Source: Macrolepiota albuminosa (taxonomy: Eukaryota > Basidiomycota > Agaricomycetes > Agaricales > Agaricaceae). From it: a stretch of 64,000 bases of DNA. The stretch is from positions 311,811 through 375,810 of the forward strand of contig JAMWFC010000108.1 in the NCBI GenBank assembly GCA_027475525.1, written 5' to 3'. A program made the position numbers and the translations under genes. A model generated the notes under the pieces. That model searched no databases and was not told where the DNA came from. It saw nothing but the letters and a program-made list of their open reading frames with translations. Positions 1 through 17,104 of this stretch are shown in pieces (within the stretch, counting starts at the first letter, position 1; each line of letters starts with the position of its first letter).

Positions 1-3000
1 TCTCCAATTCAAACCCTGGTTTGTACTGAAAAGTAGATGGTCTGTCGGTTCTTCGTCATTAACCATGACCAATATAGATCCCGAGTCGCCGAATTCCCAT
101 AGATGGGCATCTTTGTGAACTTCTTCCCAAGTAAAGCCTCCGTCACGGCTGAGGAAGGTATCGCTGTCTTTGTATGGTGCGAGCTCTTCGCCGACATTGC
201 CGACGGCCATGATGAGTCCAACCACCGAGGGGCTACTGAAAGTCGCTCTAGGGTCGACTCGCGCAGTATACCCATGCAAATGAAGAGCGCATCTCTGATC
301 GGACAGGTAATGAGGATGAATAGATAGGAAGCCAAGATGAATCTCGTACCGTTGTATCGCATTCATAAGGCCGCCCTTGTGAATCAATTTTAGGGGGGGT
401 CAGTGGTTTCCAAGTACTTCCTAGTGCGACGATGAGTATCAAGATACCAAGGCATCCGGAACCTCGTGAGACAGACCATCGTTATGCGTAATCCTGGTTC
501 GAAGGCTCTTTTTCTTGGACACCTTGGCTTCCCCTGGATTTGAGACGATGTTAATGAGAGCGATGCCATCAAGACCTATCATCTTTTCAAAGTCCACGTA
601 ACCCGCGTTGTTGCGGTTGACATTCTCGATAGAAAGTCCGAAGTAGGTCCCGTTGGAGTTCGACTTCAGAATATTCCCATAATATGGCTCTTCAGACATT
701 GTCATGTGCAGGAACAAGGCATTCGTGCTCGACTCTAGAACTGTGTAGGCCTGAAAGATGATCAGTGCATGAATCCGTGTATTAAAACTGCTGAGGGCGT
801 ACATGTGTCTCGGGGTGCATGCCCAGAGGGAATTGTCCGGTAGCAAAATGATATCCATCCAAGGAAACCTGCAGTTCAAGTGAACGACCACCAGAATCGG
901 CCTATAGATAGTTCTCAATCAATAAAGGGAGAACTATGCAGATGCACAACACTGACCGAAGCGACAACCAAAAACTCAGAAAACTTAGCAAATCCAACAA
1001 CCTGATCAAACATCTTCTTCTTTTTCGAGAAATAATCACCCCCGACAACCAACTGCATCGGGACCCCATCCATCACAATCTGCGATCCCTTTTTCTCAGC
1101 ATATGACTCGCACAGTATCTCAGTCGGGTCCGCATTCAAGTTCCTATCCTTCGTGAATGCGCAATTGCGCACGTATCTCTCTACCAAATCCCAATTACGG
1201 CCGTTGTCCCGGGAATAGTACGCCTCGGCGTGGCAGTTCCTCCCATCAGAGCAGTCTTTGTTACCCGTCCAGATGAGGAGATCCGAGCTCGGGTGGAAAT
1301 GGAGAACCTCGGCGCCAAAAGTGTTGGGCGGGACTGGCGCACTTTGGTCATACCAATTGCCCCCTGTGTTAGTGGTATAGTAGAAAGTATTTGTATCGGT
1401 GATGAGGTAGGCGCGGCCGTTAGAATACTTGTGGTGGTAAAAAGCGAGGAAGCGTTTGTCTGGGAAAAGTTTTTGCCATGTGTAGCCTTCGTTGGAGGAC
1501 TGCCACATTGCACCGTCGACAGTGCGGACGAGTATTGTCTAGATATATATATATGTTTCGGCATAAGGAAACAATACATTAAAGTACTCACTGTCGAGTC
1601 CTTAAAGTAGGCATGTTGGGCAACAAAGCTCGGGAATTCGAACTAGAACCATGAATACACATAGGACAGACCACAATGAATAAACTCACAGTTTGATGAA
1701 TGACATCTCCTTCCTTCGGTGCAGCTGTCACATAGCTCAGCACTCGCGACATCGGAATACTCTTATTATGCCCATACCTTGCGAACACGGTTTCTCAACC
1801 TTCGCGTCCTTCTTGATTCCATCCTTACACGTATTGCCAGGAATCTTCCGATACCCAGACGAGCCCAAGTACGTTTTGTCCGGACCTCCATCACAAACAC
1901 CCGCAGGTATAGGCTCAGGGCCGACCGGCACACACTCGTCTCCCGAGCGCACGAAGTTGTAATCACTAGTGAATTGTCAATCCTTGGTCGGCCTATGAGA
2001 ACATGCCAATTCAAATTCGATGCTCACCACTCATAGTCCTCATCCCTGCACTCACAGTCGTCTTCATGTACAACAGGATCCTGGTATTTCTCTCCGACGT
2101 AACAATCCACATCAGGTTTTCGCCGTTTGTACCATTGCTACGACCCCACACACATTCAGAACAGGCTGAAAAGAGGAGATGTACTGAGACATACCCTGTG
2201 TCCCATGAGGCATTCAGTTTTCCTGTCCCGTGCATACCACTTCTCGAAATCATTTTCACCACATTTTTTCGAGCGGGTCCTCGAAAAGTCCAAAAAGACA
2301 ATGACGACGCGTCCCTTCCCGTCCTTCTGGTCCCGGCGTGCCACTGAGCCAAGAAGAAGGAACTTTTGCGACGTAGAATCCGGAAGCGTCATCAATCCAC
2401 GAGCGGTGAGTTTCACTCCAATTTCATATGTTTTCCTGTATGAAAAGAAGGTTATTGCCAACACAAACATATATCGAGCGATTAACTCACCAGTTCTGAC
2501 CCAGATCTGTCGAATACTGGACCTTATCTGTCGGCTCTTCATCATTGACAATCACCAGTATACTCCCTGAATCACCAAACTCATACTTATGCGCCCCAGG
2601 CCGAATCATGGTCCAATCAATGCCCGCATTAACACTAAGGAACGTATCGCTATCCTCGTACTCAGATAGACTCGCGCCTACGGATCCAACGCCCATGACA
2701 AATCCCGGCGCGGGAGAAGAGAAGATGCGACCAAAATTGTGGGGGGTTGTTATAGAGTGGAGATGGAGAGAACAAGATTCAGGGTCTCCAGTGTCGCAGC
2801 TGAACGGACGGCCTTCGTTGTCTTTTTTGGGGGCGTGGATAAGTTGCCAGCTGCTGCCTATAGTAGTTATTCAGGATTATAATATAAAGACCCAAGAGAA
2901 ATGAGGGGACGAACCATCGTCGAATGTGATGGATGTCTTGAGCTGCTTGGAGGATCCACGACCTTCGACATCTTTCGCGTTTGAAACGACGTTGGCAAGT

Positions 3001-4240
3001 CCGATACCCTCTACACCATATATACGCTCATAATCAACGAATCCTCGCTCGTTCCTGTTAGTATCCTTGAGACTCTCAACAAAGAACGTCCCATTGGAGT
3101 TGCTCATGAACAATGTACCAATCGACGCGCGTTCATGTAGCACAACATCTACAGCTAGTGAATATGCGGTCGACTCCACGACTGTATAAGCGTTCTCGCG
3201 GAGCTGAGCTGACGATGCATGTGGAAACTGAGCTTTTGCCCATGTTTTGCCGTCGAGAGAGACGTATAGCACCATTTCTCCAGTATTTCCGGGGGACATG
3301 TCTCTCATCGCAACGAGAGCGTATTTGGATACAATGGCGAATGCGATGACCCCCCTTGCATTCTTTCCGATACCCAGATCATCCACCTTGACGTCTTTCT
3401 GGAAGAAATCGGTACTGGAGAATAGGCGGCTTGAGGAGAGGGAGTGAGAACCAGTGTCGGTGGAGGTGTCGAAGGCGACGCAGAAAATGAGTTCTTTGGG
3501 TACATCAGTCTGGAACGTTTTACTGCTGTGTGCAAATTGGCAATGAGATGTTTCAGAGAGAAGCTTCTGCGGAATGTCGCCGAAATGTGACTTGGTATAA
3601 TATGTCTGCGAACAAAGTCACTTCCAAGCTGACAGCAAGTGAATTACAGCACATACTTCATCATGGCACCGGCCTCTGCCGTCGCAACTTGTGCCTTGGT
3701 AGAGAATATAACCGTCCATTCCCTCCGAAGCATGGAAAGACAGGGGCTTCTGCACAAGCGCCGGCGGCAGTGGAAGCTCGAATGATCTCCATGTCTTTCC
3801 TCGATCTTCTGTGCGATAATGTTCTTTCTCGTTCGTTAGAGCGAAAGCCTGGGAAGTGTGTTCATTACTGTTGAGCTCCGTTTCGAAGCGGAAAATGAGC
3901 ACTTACGTAGCGATTATTATACGGGTGCTCGACAACCATCCTTGCTTTCCCCTTCGGAATCCCATTTGCCGAGTTCCAAGACTTTCCCTCATCCTGCGAA
4001 ACATAGACACTGCCATCGAAAGAGTCATGATATATGGCAGACTGCGACCAAAATCAGTCTTTGCATAAAAGGTAAACATGCAACTCGTAAGCTGACTTCT
4101 GTGTCGTCGAAAAAGAATAAATTCGCAGGTAGATTTTGGAAAGAGGTGATGGTGTGTTCTGGTCTTTGTGTAGCTACTAGCAAGAGGCGAGATAATAGGA
4201 AGTAGAATAGAAGAACGGGGACTCTGTGTCGCCCTAGCAT
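1..4240 (-). CDS. VPS10: Vps10/sortilin-type vacuolar sorting receptor (5' part, runs off left edge)
   Basis: Type I membrane receptor that carries soluble vacuolar hydrolases from late Golgi to endosome. The chosen start (ATG complement at 4238-4240) opens directly into a hydrophobic signal peptide ([16 protein letters not shown] region). The first Vps10 beta-propeller runs from about 4,200 to 2,490 with Asp-box-like turns such as [10 protein letters not shown] cysteine-rich 10CC segment follows at about 2,410-1,740 ([23 protein letters not shown]). A second propeller, starting near 1,600, repeats the first: the SNSNGTYF and [10 protein letters not shown] motifs occur in both. Many short introns separate the exons. 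The end of propeller 2, its 10CC, the membrane segment and the cytosolic tail lie beyond base 1. Two tandem Vps10 domains are the normal fungal arrangement. Confidence 0.93.
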
Positions 4241-4657
4241 GGTCGTCGTGGACACGTCGGTGCAAGCACTGCCTAACGCGTCCAAATCTGAGGCACGGTG
4301 CACAGCCACTTTGAACGCATCAATTCACCACGCGAGCCTTCTCAGGAAACAGGTGGAAGTATTTCCAATGCCATTATGGCAAAGGAAAAGCAGCTAAACT
4401 CGTTTAATCCAATCTTCACTCGGTATTCAGATGTAGACTGTCTAAGGCTGTGAAACGTACCGAGGGTTGTGCAATTTGATTGAATTCATGACAGTTCCTC
4501 ATTTTACATTCGCGGTAGGTTAATACGTATGTCTTATCTCTTCGAAAATTGCGAAAATCAACACCAATACGAGTAGCATCCTTACCTGAATCTTTCCCAT
4601 ATCCTCCAACAGCACCCACAGGCCACAGTAATGTTGAAAAGTACTAGATATTTTTAT

Positions 4658-4731
4658 GGCCGACTAGCTCAGTTGGTTAGAGCGTCGTGCTAATAACGCG
4701 AAGGTCTTGGGTTCGACCCCCACGTTGGCCA
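4658..4731 (+). tRNA. tRNA-Ile (anticodon AAT)
   Basis: The cloverleaf folds by hand. The acceptor stem pairs GGCCGAC with GTTGGCC, the D arm is GCTC..GAGC, and the anticodon stem pairs TCGTG with CGCGA around loop CTAATAA, giving anticodon AAT. The T arm has a TTCGACC loop and the discriminator base is A. There is no intron. The outermost T-stem pair is a mismatch by this alignment. A T-run 20 bases downstream would terminate Pol III. Confidence 0.93.
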
Positions 4732-4751
4732 TGTGTGTATTATAAGTTTGC

Positions 4752-4757
4752 TTTTTT
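4752..4757 (+). terminator. Pol III T-run terminator of tRNA-Ile
   Basis: Six consecutive T residues lie 20 bases after the tRNA 3' end, the usual RNA polymerase III stop signal. Confidence 0.7.
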
Positions 4758-5496
4758 GGTTGGGTTTGATGGAATAATCATAGTCACTGCTGATACTGGA
4801 AGTTGTTTCCAGTGTAAAAAGTGTAAACAAAAGCTGTCATTTCCAATGTATCACTTTTCCATAGAAAAAATCATTCAACAAGGGAAAGTGCCTTTTTCTT
4901 TTGGAAATTGGCACATTGAAAATTGCATGACAGCTTTCTTTTCTACTTTTTCCAGTGAAAACACGATCTGGTGCCAGTAGTCAGTCGAAGAATATAATCC
5001 AACGAAACATTATTTCTATGTACTCACTAACATCTTCGAGTACGGACAGGGGAAAAAATATCAAAAAATAATAAGATAAGATAGCATCCCATGCTCATAA
5101 AGAGCTGTTTCCAAAGATTGATAAGCAACATGAGGTGCCGGAGCAGCACGGAATCCCCTAGTAAAAGGCGAGGGGATTGTTTGTTTGACACTCCGGCTGT
5201 TGCTATTTGATTACACTGAAAGGACCCATACCACTTCTTGAGTTTTGCTTTTTGTTCAGCCTACGGGGTGGACACGTGATGCTAATAGTGCGAATTGAAT
5301 TGTCCCTCGCAGCGGCGCCATCTGTAAATCCGTCCCTTTTACCGTCATTCGAGCGCCTGACGAAACCGTTCGGATGAGAACCAGTTCTTACACGTGGGAC
5401 GACTCAGAATTTCGGGATTCGGCAACCCTATTCCCGCATGAACCTTGACTTGAACTTTCTCGTGTACTCACCCTCTGACTTAGCAGTTACATACAA
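4758..5496. other. Intergenic region upstream of cytidine deaminase
   Basis: No convincing coding sequence. It holds two CACGTG palindromes (5273 and about 5394) before the cytidine deaminase start and a pyrimidine-rich stretch typical of fungal promoters. Confidence 0.5.
5273..5280. promoter_or_regulatory. E-box octamer CACGTGAT (RTCACGTG on minus strand)
   Basis: The octamer lies about 217 bp before the cytidine deaminase ATG. It matches the RTCACRTG core bound by Cbf1-type bHLH proteins in yeasts. Similar octamers precede the MYND, Artemis-like and Hsp78 genes in this window. Its function is inferred only. Confidence 0.3.
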
Positions 5497-6225
<729 letters not shown>

Positions 6226-7969
6226 CAAGATTTCGAAACCAATCTTTCTGTATCTATAGTGCATGGATGGATTTGCATGTCTGGTTTATCAATAAAGATA
6301 GTATCGAGGTTTCGCAGTGGCATAATCCATCGTTTAGGCTATAAGCTTTTAACTCTCCCTCAAGATCAAGTGACCCACTTTTGGGCGACTGTATGGTATT
6401 GAAATAAGCTTGTTTCATGCCAATCGTTTGCAGTTCTTTTTCTTGTGGCGTTAATAGTTAATACCATGTATTACAGAGTCTTTCTAAATGATGAGTCTCC
6501 ATGGTTGGTCGACCGTTAGTGGATTCCGTTTTCCGACGTGTATCATGTTTTGGGATGATCCACGCAAATAAGGTTTCGCTCGAAGGAGTAGAGTGATAGT
6601 CACGGCAGGTGTTGATATAATTAGGTGTGCCAGCAGAACCTCATTGGTCATTCTGGATGCTAGGAAGTAATATTATAATTCTGCAAGACTATCTCCTTCT
6701 CCTACTGTTAAGTTGAGAGCTTGACTCTTTCCCCAGTCATGCAGAAGATGAGCTCATATAGGTTATTGCAGCTTGCTAGCCTGCCAGTCACAAATCCAGA
6801 CTTTCAGGCTGGGTAGGTGTCAAAATTCTGCTTCTGCTCAGGGAGCAGGTCGAACCAGGAGTATCAACAAGTGGATGATGGAAAAACCTCTAACTGGTGT
6901 CAGAGTGCAAACAAGAACCCATCAGCAGCTGCAGGGGTGTGGCAAAGAGGGGGGAATTGTAGTTGCCTATGCTGATTCTATTTCCAAGCTCATTGCATTA
7001 GATATCACCTTCTTGGTGCATCTAATGATCCAGGGGGATTCCACGTGCTGGATAAGTCAGGGTGCCCTGTAAGGTAGGTTGGGTGTTGCTGTTGAAAATC
7101 ATGTGTCTGAAGTTGCTCCAAGTGATTGGTTCACCATAGTCATGTGTCCGTCATGGTTGTTGGCCAAGGCAGACAAGATAGTGGAGAGGAAATTGTCATT
7201 GGTGGGGAGCTGCACCTATTGTTATCAGATTTCTCCATATCTGATGCAGGAGTTGGGGTGAACATGTGCCTCCTTTTTGTCATGGCACCTCGCCCCTTTT
7301 TGTTTCTCTGGGCCTGCTTCTTGAGTATGTTTCTTAGTCTTGTCTGCCAGTGGCATAGGTGTGGGGATTTCTGGGTCTGACTACATGGTCAGTTACATAC
7401 TGTCATTTTGTGGAAAAATTTTCGGGGCAGCCCTGACCTGCAGGCACAGCCCTGTGTCATGTTGTATTGCGAATTTTTATTTGCTCAGCAGTTGATGTGC
7501 TGCGTGTCGGGCAGTCAGTCCTCTGGTAGAGGTGTAAGAAAAAGCGAGGTGGCGGGTTAGCTGCATCCGGTGTTAGCGGTGCACGTGGTGGTTTTGGTTC
7601 AAGAGGCCCCCGACTCGAACCTATTGCGACGTTACCTTCACACAAACGTTACAATATGTGACAACCGTTATTTCGGAATTTCAGTTCCAACGCATTTAGT
7701 CTCTCTGCTCGTGCATGGCAAAGAATAACAGCCCAAATGCAGGAGAAACAGTGAGGCCACATTTGCCATTGATATACATCATGCCCTCTGAGTCTTCCCA
7801 AGGACATACCTCCCAGTTTCATCGGACTAGGTAGTTGGCGTTTCGACACTCGACTGTTAAAGATTTATCACTGGCTTCCTTCGTCACTGGTAAGGACTTG
7901 GTCATGGCGAAGCAAAGTCTGTGACTGCTACGGCTCACTTGGAAGCTTTGGAAGCTGATAAATACCAAG
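6226..7969. other. Gene-poor interval between CDD1 and the F-box gene
   Basis: Only short open frames are present, for example around 6,773-7,072 and 7,079-7,380. None has recognisable motifs. The base composition and broken frames could be old transposon debris. An unlocated 5' exon of the downstream F-box gene may lie near 7,760-7,890. Confidence 0.4.
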
Positions 7970-9538
7970 GAATCCAGACATACGTTCAAGTTCAGCCACC
8001 TACCTTTGGAAATTATGACCGAAATTCTGAAGTATGTCCATTGGCGTGACTTGCTTATCATGAGGCAGGTGGGTACATCGACTTCCAACAACAAGCCAAC
8101 AAACGGATCGATGCCTGTAGGTTTGCAAACGGCTAAATGACGTGTCACGAACACGGGAAGTGTGGACGAACCAGTATCAAAGTTATTTGGGCGAGAAAAG
8201 ATTTAGGATGGCAGCGGAAGAAAGTCTGGACATGTATTCGCCTATGGAACTGGAATCCTGGGTGTTGCAACGAAGGAGTGCCGATTGGGAGTGGCAATCT
8301 AAAAGCCATCCGGTTCATGAGCGCATGATCTCTTTTGACGCTGAACTTTCGTATACTTTGGTCCCAGGTGGACGCTGGCTTCTCACCACTATGGACAACG
8401 GTTCAGTGTTGTACCATGACCTTGAAGATCCCCAAATGCGGAGCAATTTATTAGTGCCACCACGTGAAGACGCCAAAGGCCAATTCCTATATCGCACAGC
8501 CGTTGACGTGGATTACATGAGTCCAACTTCAAAGTTTTTCATGGTCACCTATCCTTCGGAATACGGTAGTCAGTTGTATTGCAGTCCTATGCGTCACACG
8601 AGTGATACTGACCTCAATCTGGATTCACTACAGCACGATTTGAAAATGGTTCTCTTGATCTTATGATCTGGTCTGTCAATCTGACTGGACATGGGTCCTC
8701 AGCATGCATGGAAGCACAATTTTTACATTCCTTTCCGGCAACTGAGCCATCTACCAGTGTATTCTCCCTCAGTCTTTCTGGTAATCTACTCGCCAGGCTT
8801 ATCTATACCTCTCGGTTCCGGTCGCACATTGAAATTTTTGATTGGAGATCCTGTACGATGTCTGTGCATCGTAGAACGGTAATTTTTCCCAACGATACAG
8901 ACTCTAAATACCCGGTACGTGAACTACCTTTCAAACGGTGTACACAAGTATTAACATACGCGATTTAGAATTATATATCGCTGCTTCCAGGAAGCCGGTT
9001 GGTCTTTGTCTCTGCCGACAATCTCTTCGTATATGATATAGGCACAATGACCGAAGATCAACCTATCGCCCCCGTGATTCCCCAGATTTCATCAGAACCA
9101 CGATGGGCATTGTTCGACGGTTATGCGGATAACGTATTTAACCATCTTCAATCGATTCAGGACAATGACGCCGTTATTCTTATTTTGACTTCCAACCAGA
9201 TCGTTTACCATCTAGTGATTCCTCACAACGTTGAGCATCCACCGCATTTTGCGCAATCTATGGAGGTGCCTCACGAATGTTGTCTCTATTCGGCTGGAAC
9301 ACACAAGGCGCTTGTGAAGAAACAAAATTGGACCCTAATAAAAATTGGCACCACAAATCAGCTACATTCAAACGTTATTACTGTGCATCAACTCAACATT
9401 TCTCCGGATCTTCAATGGTTCTTGCGCATGGTATCTATTGATCCACCTCTTTTGATAGAGGACATTGGACGCATCATAATTAAGGACAGCCGTAGAATTT
9501 TCATTCTTGAAACCTCTAGATTTCCCAAATTTCTTTAA
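7970..9538 (+). CDS. F-box protein (5' end unresolved)
   Basis: Probable substrate adaptor of an SCF ubiquitin ligase. The F-box is split by an intron (8069-8120): LPLEIMTEILKYV and WRDLLIMRQ, then VCKRLNDVSRTREVW. The rest of the protein (about 440 residues) contains short beta-strand-like repeats (WLLTTMDNGSVLYHDLE, RLVFVSADNLFVYDIG) that resemble a divergent propeller, as in many agaricomycete F-box proteins. Other introns that hold frame are 8566-8633 (branch site CTGAC visible) and 8915-8968. Stop at 9536-9538. The first exon and initiator ATG are not clear: the F-box exon is open back to an acceptor at 7968-7969, so an upstream exon is needed. The substrate is unknown. Confidence 0.78.
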
Positions 9539-10183
9539 TTTAGAGCATCGCATATTCATTACAAACTAGTTTATGGACTTCATGCTCTAGACAGTCGTCT
9601 GTAAAAGTTAATCAGGTCTACTGTTGAGTCTCGCGATGGTGTCTATCGTTTACTGTTGAAGAGTTAATATAAACATGGTATGTGTATTGGTTTTCCGAGC
9701 TCAAATGCAAAAATTAAGTCTGTCGTTTGGTACTGCGATGGTGTATTTACTATTGAAGGGTGCTCATCCCTGCGTTAATCACATCCGCTGGTGTGTGCTC
9801 TGCAAGACAGTGATGAGTGATCGGGAACTATCCTTGTAGTGTAGATACTTACCCAAATCAAGATAAGGGTCATCATGGACTGAAGCTGAAGGGAGAGAGG
9901 CTCTTTTTGTCCTTCATATCCTTGACGTCCAAGAAACATGAACTGAGCAGTCGAAAGCCCTCGCGCGATTTCCTCAAAGAGAAATTTTTCATGTGATAAT
10001 TTCAATCTTTTCAATTAACGCGTCATCCGACGCGAAGAATAGATATCCATGGATGGATATGCGTCAGGATACAAGGAAATTTGAAAATTGGATATCCATG
10101 GGCTCAACGCCACGGGCGCGAAATGGAACACATCATTTTCGGCCCGGTTATCGGGTTTTTCTTAAGCTGAAACCTTGTGGTTT
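9539..10183. other. Intergenic region, no gene seen
   Basis: AT-rich sequence between two plus-strand genes. I see no motif-bearing ORF and no RNA gene. It should hold the F-box gene 3' UTR and the J-protein promoter. Confidence 0.5.
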
Positions 10184-10986
10184 ATGACTCTCTCTTGTCG
10201 TCTATCTGCCCTACCACCTCATTTGCTTAACTTTGTTCAATGTAGACTGTTATCTACCTCGTGTTCGAGACTGTCGAGCTCAGTCCAACAATTCCCGTAC
10301 CCTACACACGCGCAACCAACTCCTCATCAGATCTTCCATCTCTCCCCCGGAGCATCTCAAGAGGAAATTAAAGCTCGATGTCCGCAGTTAGCTTTCAATG
10401 TTCTAGAGCGCTTTTCACCTGCTTTGTTTCAGATTATGACTTGGTGCGACATCACCATCCCGACTCGACTCGGTGCTCAACTCTGGCACCGTCAGAACGG
10501 CATGCACGGTTTCAGTCTATCACTGCTGCATATGATATACTACGCGGCAAGAAGACTGTTAGTGGTATTTCACCTGAAGATCCATACATGACAGAGATTT
10601 TGAGGCGCAAACGGTTCAATGAAGCTCATCTTCGTAGAAGGGGGCATTATACTCGTCCTGAGCGGCCGCTATACGAAGCTAGCGCTGATGATAGAGTGAA
10701 GGATAGAATCATTCTCGTAGTTGGTGCAATTGTGAGCCTTTAATTTGCTCAGTTCTACCTCTTGACGTTTATTCCATGTTAGACCCTCATAATCGGACTT
10801 GGCCCTGGTCTTCTCATGCTTCCAACACATATGGACAAACAACATCGATCTGCTGTCTCGAATCTTCGTCAGGCGCGTACAGAAGCGCGAGAACTCTGGG
10901 AAGAACGAAGGAATGAACTCCGAATACGACCGCGTGATATTCGGAAGCAGTCCGAAGTCAATGATAGGAGCCACTCAAGTGACTGA
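10184..10986 (+). CDS. J-domain (DnaJ-like) protein with one membrane segment
   Basis: Hsp70 co-chaperone. Three exons hold frame: 10184-10379, 10433-10731 and 10783-10986. The J domain begins at about residue 45 (HQIFHLSPGASQEEIKARY), has the diagnostic HPD tripeptide (VRHHHPDS) and ends with helix IV (FQSITAAYDILRG). A hydrophobic stretch (IILVVGAI then LIIGLGPGLLML) follows near residue 160. The tail is strongly charged (ARELWEERRNELRIRPRDIRKQ). The first 40 residues are Arg/Ser/Leu-rich without acids, fitting a mitochondrial presequence. The layout resembles small membrane J-proteins such as animal DNAJC4. The exact orthologue is uncertain. Confidence 0.85.
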
Positions 10987-14412
<3,426 letters not shown>

Positions 14413-15724
14413 TTCATGACGCTTCCCGAATGATCACAGTATAGTAGTCACGGCTGGACTACGATAGAGGGATGGATCATGAAATGTACTATACCAGTTC
14501 AGGACGGAATAGTCTGCGAAACAGACACATCCTTCAAAATGGACAGTTATTGACGAGAACAAAGGACACGTCTATTTTAATGTATTAGCACTTATTGTAC
14601 CATATTGTGTTGCATTAAGTATGATGAACCAGGAGTTTATGCCGTATAGTGCATTGATTTGTGTTGAGACCTTCCCAAAAGACATATTATCTCCAGACTA
14701 GCCGGATTTCCGATTATCTGACATCCTCATAAATTTCCAAGGCTTTCGAACTGATTCCAGGTCCGGCAAGGTCATTACGATGAGCGACCAAGTGGTATTT
14801 GAACAAAGTGAAAGCATTTACTGGTGACAACGGGAACACATGCCACCACAATTTATTTGGGACTCTTTTCATTCTCTGACTCCGAAGGCCCTTTGGGCTC
14901 TCAAACATTTGCAGGACTTTGCAGTATAGCCGGTGCCGAGAGGTCTGGAAAGATGATCCGACAAAAGACCCATTCATTGATTCCTGAAGAGCTTTGCCTG
15001 CGCAGAGACGGATGAAGGGAAGAAATGTCAACCTGAGATTCCCGATATTACATACAGGCTTGTAAGAACCGCGGTGCAAGACGACCCCTGATTTTTGTGC
15101 AATAGGACATGTTCAAGCGCAACGCAATCTGCCGCTGATTCAAGTTACATAAGATGGTTTGAGGTCATCCTTGGTGCCTATGGGGTGGCGTACTTGGATG
15201 ACCTTGGGTCATGGGCTTCAAGTTGTATTCTGTTTATCCATACACGAACGTCTTCGATCTCACAGATAATCCTCAAATCAACACCTTCCATATTGCGAGT
15301 GTTCCAATCGTGCAACTGTTAGAGTCATTCTGCAGGGTAGTACAAGAAACCAGATATACCAGACATATGAGGTTCAGCTCACGAATTTAGTGTATCTAAA
15401 CGGTCCCTCATTATCTTTGTCTAGCACGATGCACGATAACGATCCTCAAGTAAAACTAGGATTGAGATTCGATCAATGAAGCTAATCAATGTCTAGACGC
15501 TGGAAACTGAAAAACTGCGAAACCTATCAAATCAGCAGCATAAGACATCTACGCCATGTGATAGTATACGTGATATATCAGGCGTGTAGAGACAAAACAG
15601 AGGCAATAAACGTCAAAAGAAATCATACTATTAAATCAGAAGATGCCTAGTAAGCAGAAATGAATGGGTATATATCTACAAAGCACATAGAGTAGTGTCA
15701 CTTGAATGATTCTACAGGAAGAAT
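14413..15724. other. Intergenic region between two convergent genes
   Basis: This is the 3' side of both the GMC gene and the AIF-like gene. The longest open frame (minus strand, about 14,714-15,079) has no domain or homologue I recognise, so I do not call a gene. Confidence 0.45.
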
Positions 15725-17104
15725 TTAATAGCCTTGCTCTCCCTTGAAGATAGGTACAAGCAAGCTCTGAGATTTTACGAGCTTAGCAAACCAACCACCT
15801 AAAGTAATGCCCCAGAGGACATTGAAGTATGCCAAACCAGAGTTCTATAGAATCATCAATATTACTCTTTTGCCAAGCAAAGGATCCAGCCCACCTTGCC
15901 ATTTGTGAGGACAATCATTTCGGTAGCACCCTTGTAAGGCTTCAATGATTTCTCATCGAGGAAGGCCTGGATATTACAAGCAACTAATTTGCCATGTCCG
16001 CTGGACTTGGCAGCTTGCTTTTGCTCCTTCCAGTCGATAACGTCACCAGCAGCAAAAATGTTGTCATAATCTGCCAATTGCAAGGTAGGGCGGACTCTAA
16101 TCAATCCGAGCGAAGAAAGAGCTGAATTTCCAAGGGCTTCAGAGACAAACGTGGTATTCGGGCGGGGACCACGAGTTTGAATCTGTAAGACCCATCAATT
16201 TCCAGCTATGTCACAGAATCAGAAATCTATTTACCACGAGGTCCGCAGTCTGTATCTCCTTGCCAGAAGCAGTGGTGATACCTTGAACTTCCTTGGTCTC
16301 CGACTCATTGATAAAGTGATCGAGCACGAGCTCGATGCCACGGGCAGTGAGGGAGGCGGCAACAGCTCTCCTGACTTTGTCGGGATATGTCGGGTTGAGA
16401 AGGAGCTTGTCACCGTGAACAATGGTGACTGACTTGTCCTAAAACATAGTTATTGTGTCAGGCGTGTGGATTGAATCAAAACAAAGTTAATGTGAACTCA
16501 CCGGCCATTGGTCTTTGATCTCACCAGACAATTCTGATTCTTTGCTTAGCCAAATAACGCAGTAGCGCAATCAATAAGACTAACCGGTTCCAACTGCACC
16601 TCCTCCAACAAGGACAACGTGTTTTGCTTTGGTCAGCTGGCTATGGAGAGTACTGAGGTGCTCTTTGACACCACTAGTACTGTGAGGGAAACCAGGAGGT
16701 CCACTCCAAATAGAACCCTGAGAGAGAAGAAGGACGTGATAGCTGGACAACGTTCATCTCGATTAAATTCGTTTAAGCGTGAATGCCACCTACTCAATTT
16801 TCTCGCCTGACTCAAGGGTAACGCTGCCGCCCTCTTTTGAGTGCGTAAAAGACATAACCTTGCCCTCGATAAACTTGCCATTGCCATTGATGAAGACTTT
16901 GTCATAGGGCAGGAAGATGTTGTCTTTAAGGTTTCCATCCTGCGTTACGGCCAGGCGAAGAGTGGCAACGAGCCATATACGGTAGGGCAATGGATTGATG
17001 AGGATGAGTTCGTACTTAGACGAATCTAGAGTTTTCGAGAGAACTCTGGCAGCATTAGCACCAGCCGATCCACCGCCAACGATGACAATGTTGCGCTTGG
17101 CCAT
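15725..17104 (-). CDS. AIF/FSP1-type FAD-dependent NAD(P)H oxidoreductase
   Basis: Two-dinucleotide-binding flavoprotein of the AIF-like family (AMID/FSP1 in animals, Aif1 in yeast), which moves electrons from NAD(P)H to quinones or oxygen. The start codon complement is at 17102-17104. The FAD Rossmann motif comes first (NIVIVGGGSAGANAARVL). A second NAD(P)H motif follows at about residue 150 (HVVLVGGGAVGT|E, split by an intron). The flavin-contacting C-terminal motif is NIFAAGDVIDW, and the tail is typical of the fungal family (FNVLWGITLGGWFAKLVKS). At least five introns of about 50-60 bp are visible. There is no obvious mitochondrial presequence; the hydrophobic tail may attach to lipid surfaces. 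Confidence 0.9.

Noticed and set aside
7515..7620. tRNA- or SINE-like boxes (TGGTAGAGG, GGTTCAAGA and GGTTCGAGTC on the other strand)
   Set aside because: The spacing is wrong for A and B boxes and no cloverleaf forms; no second copy seen in the window.
14714..15079. Minus-strand open frame of 121 codons
   Set aside because: No domain, lies in the 3' flank between two convergent genes, and no supporting splice structure or homology recognised.
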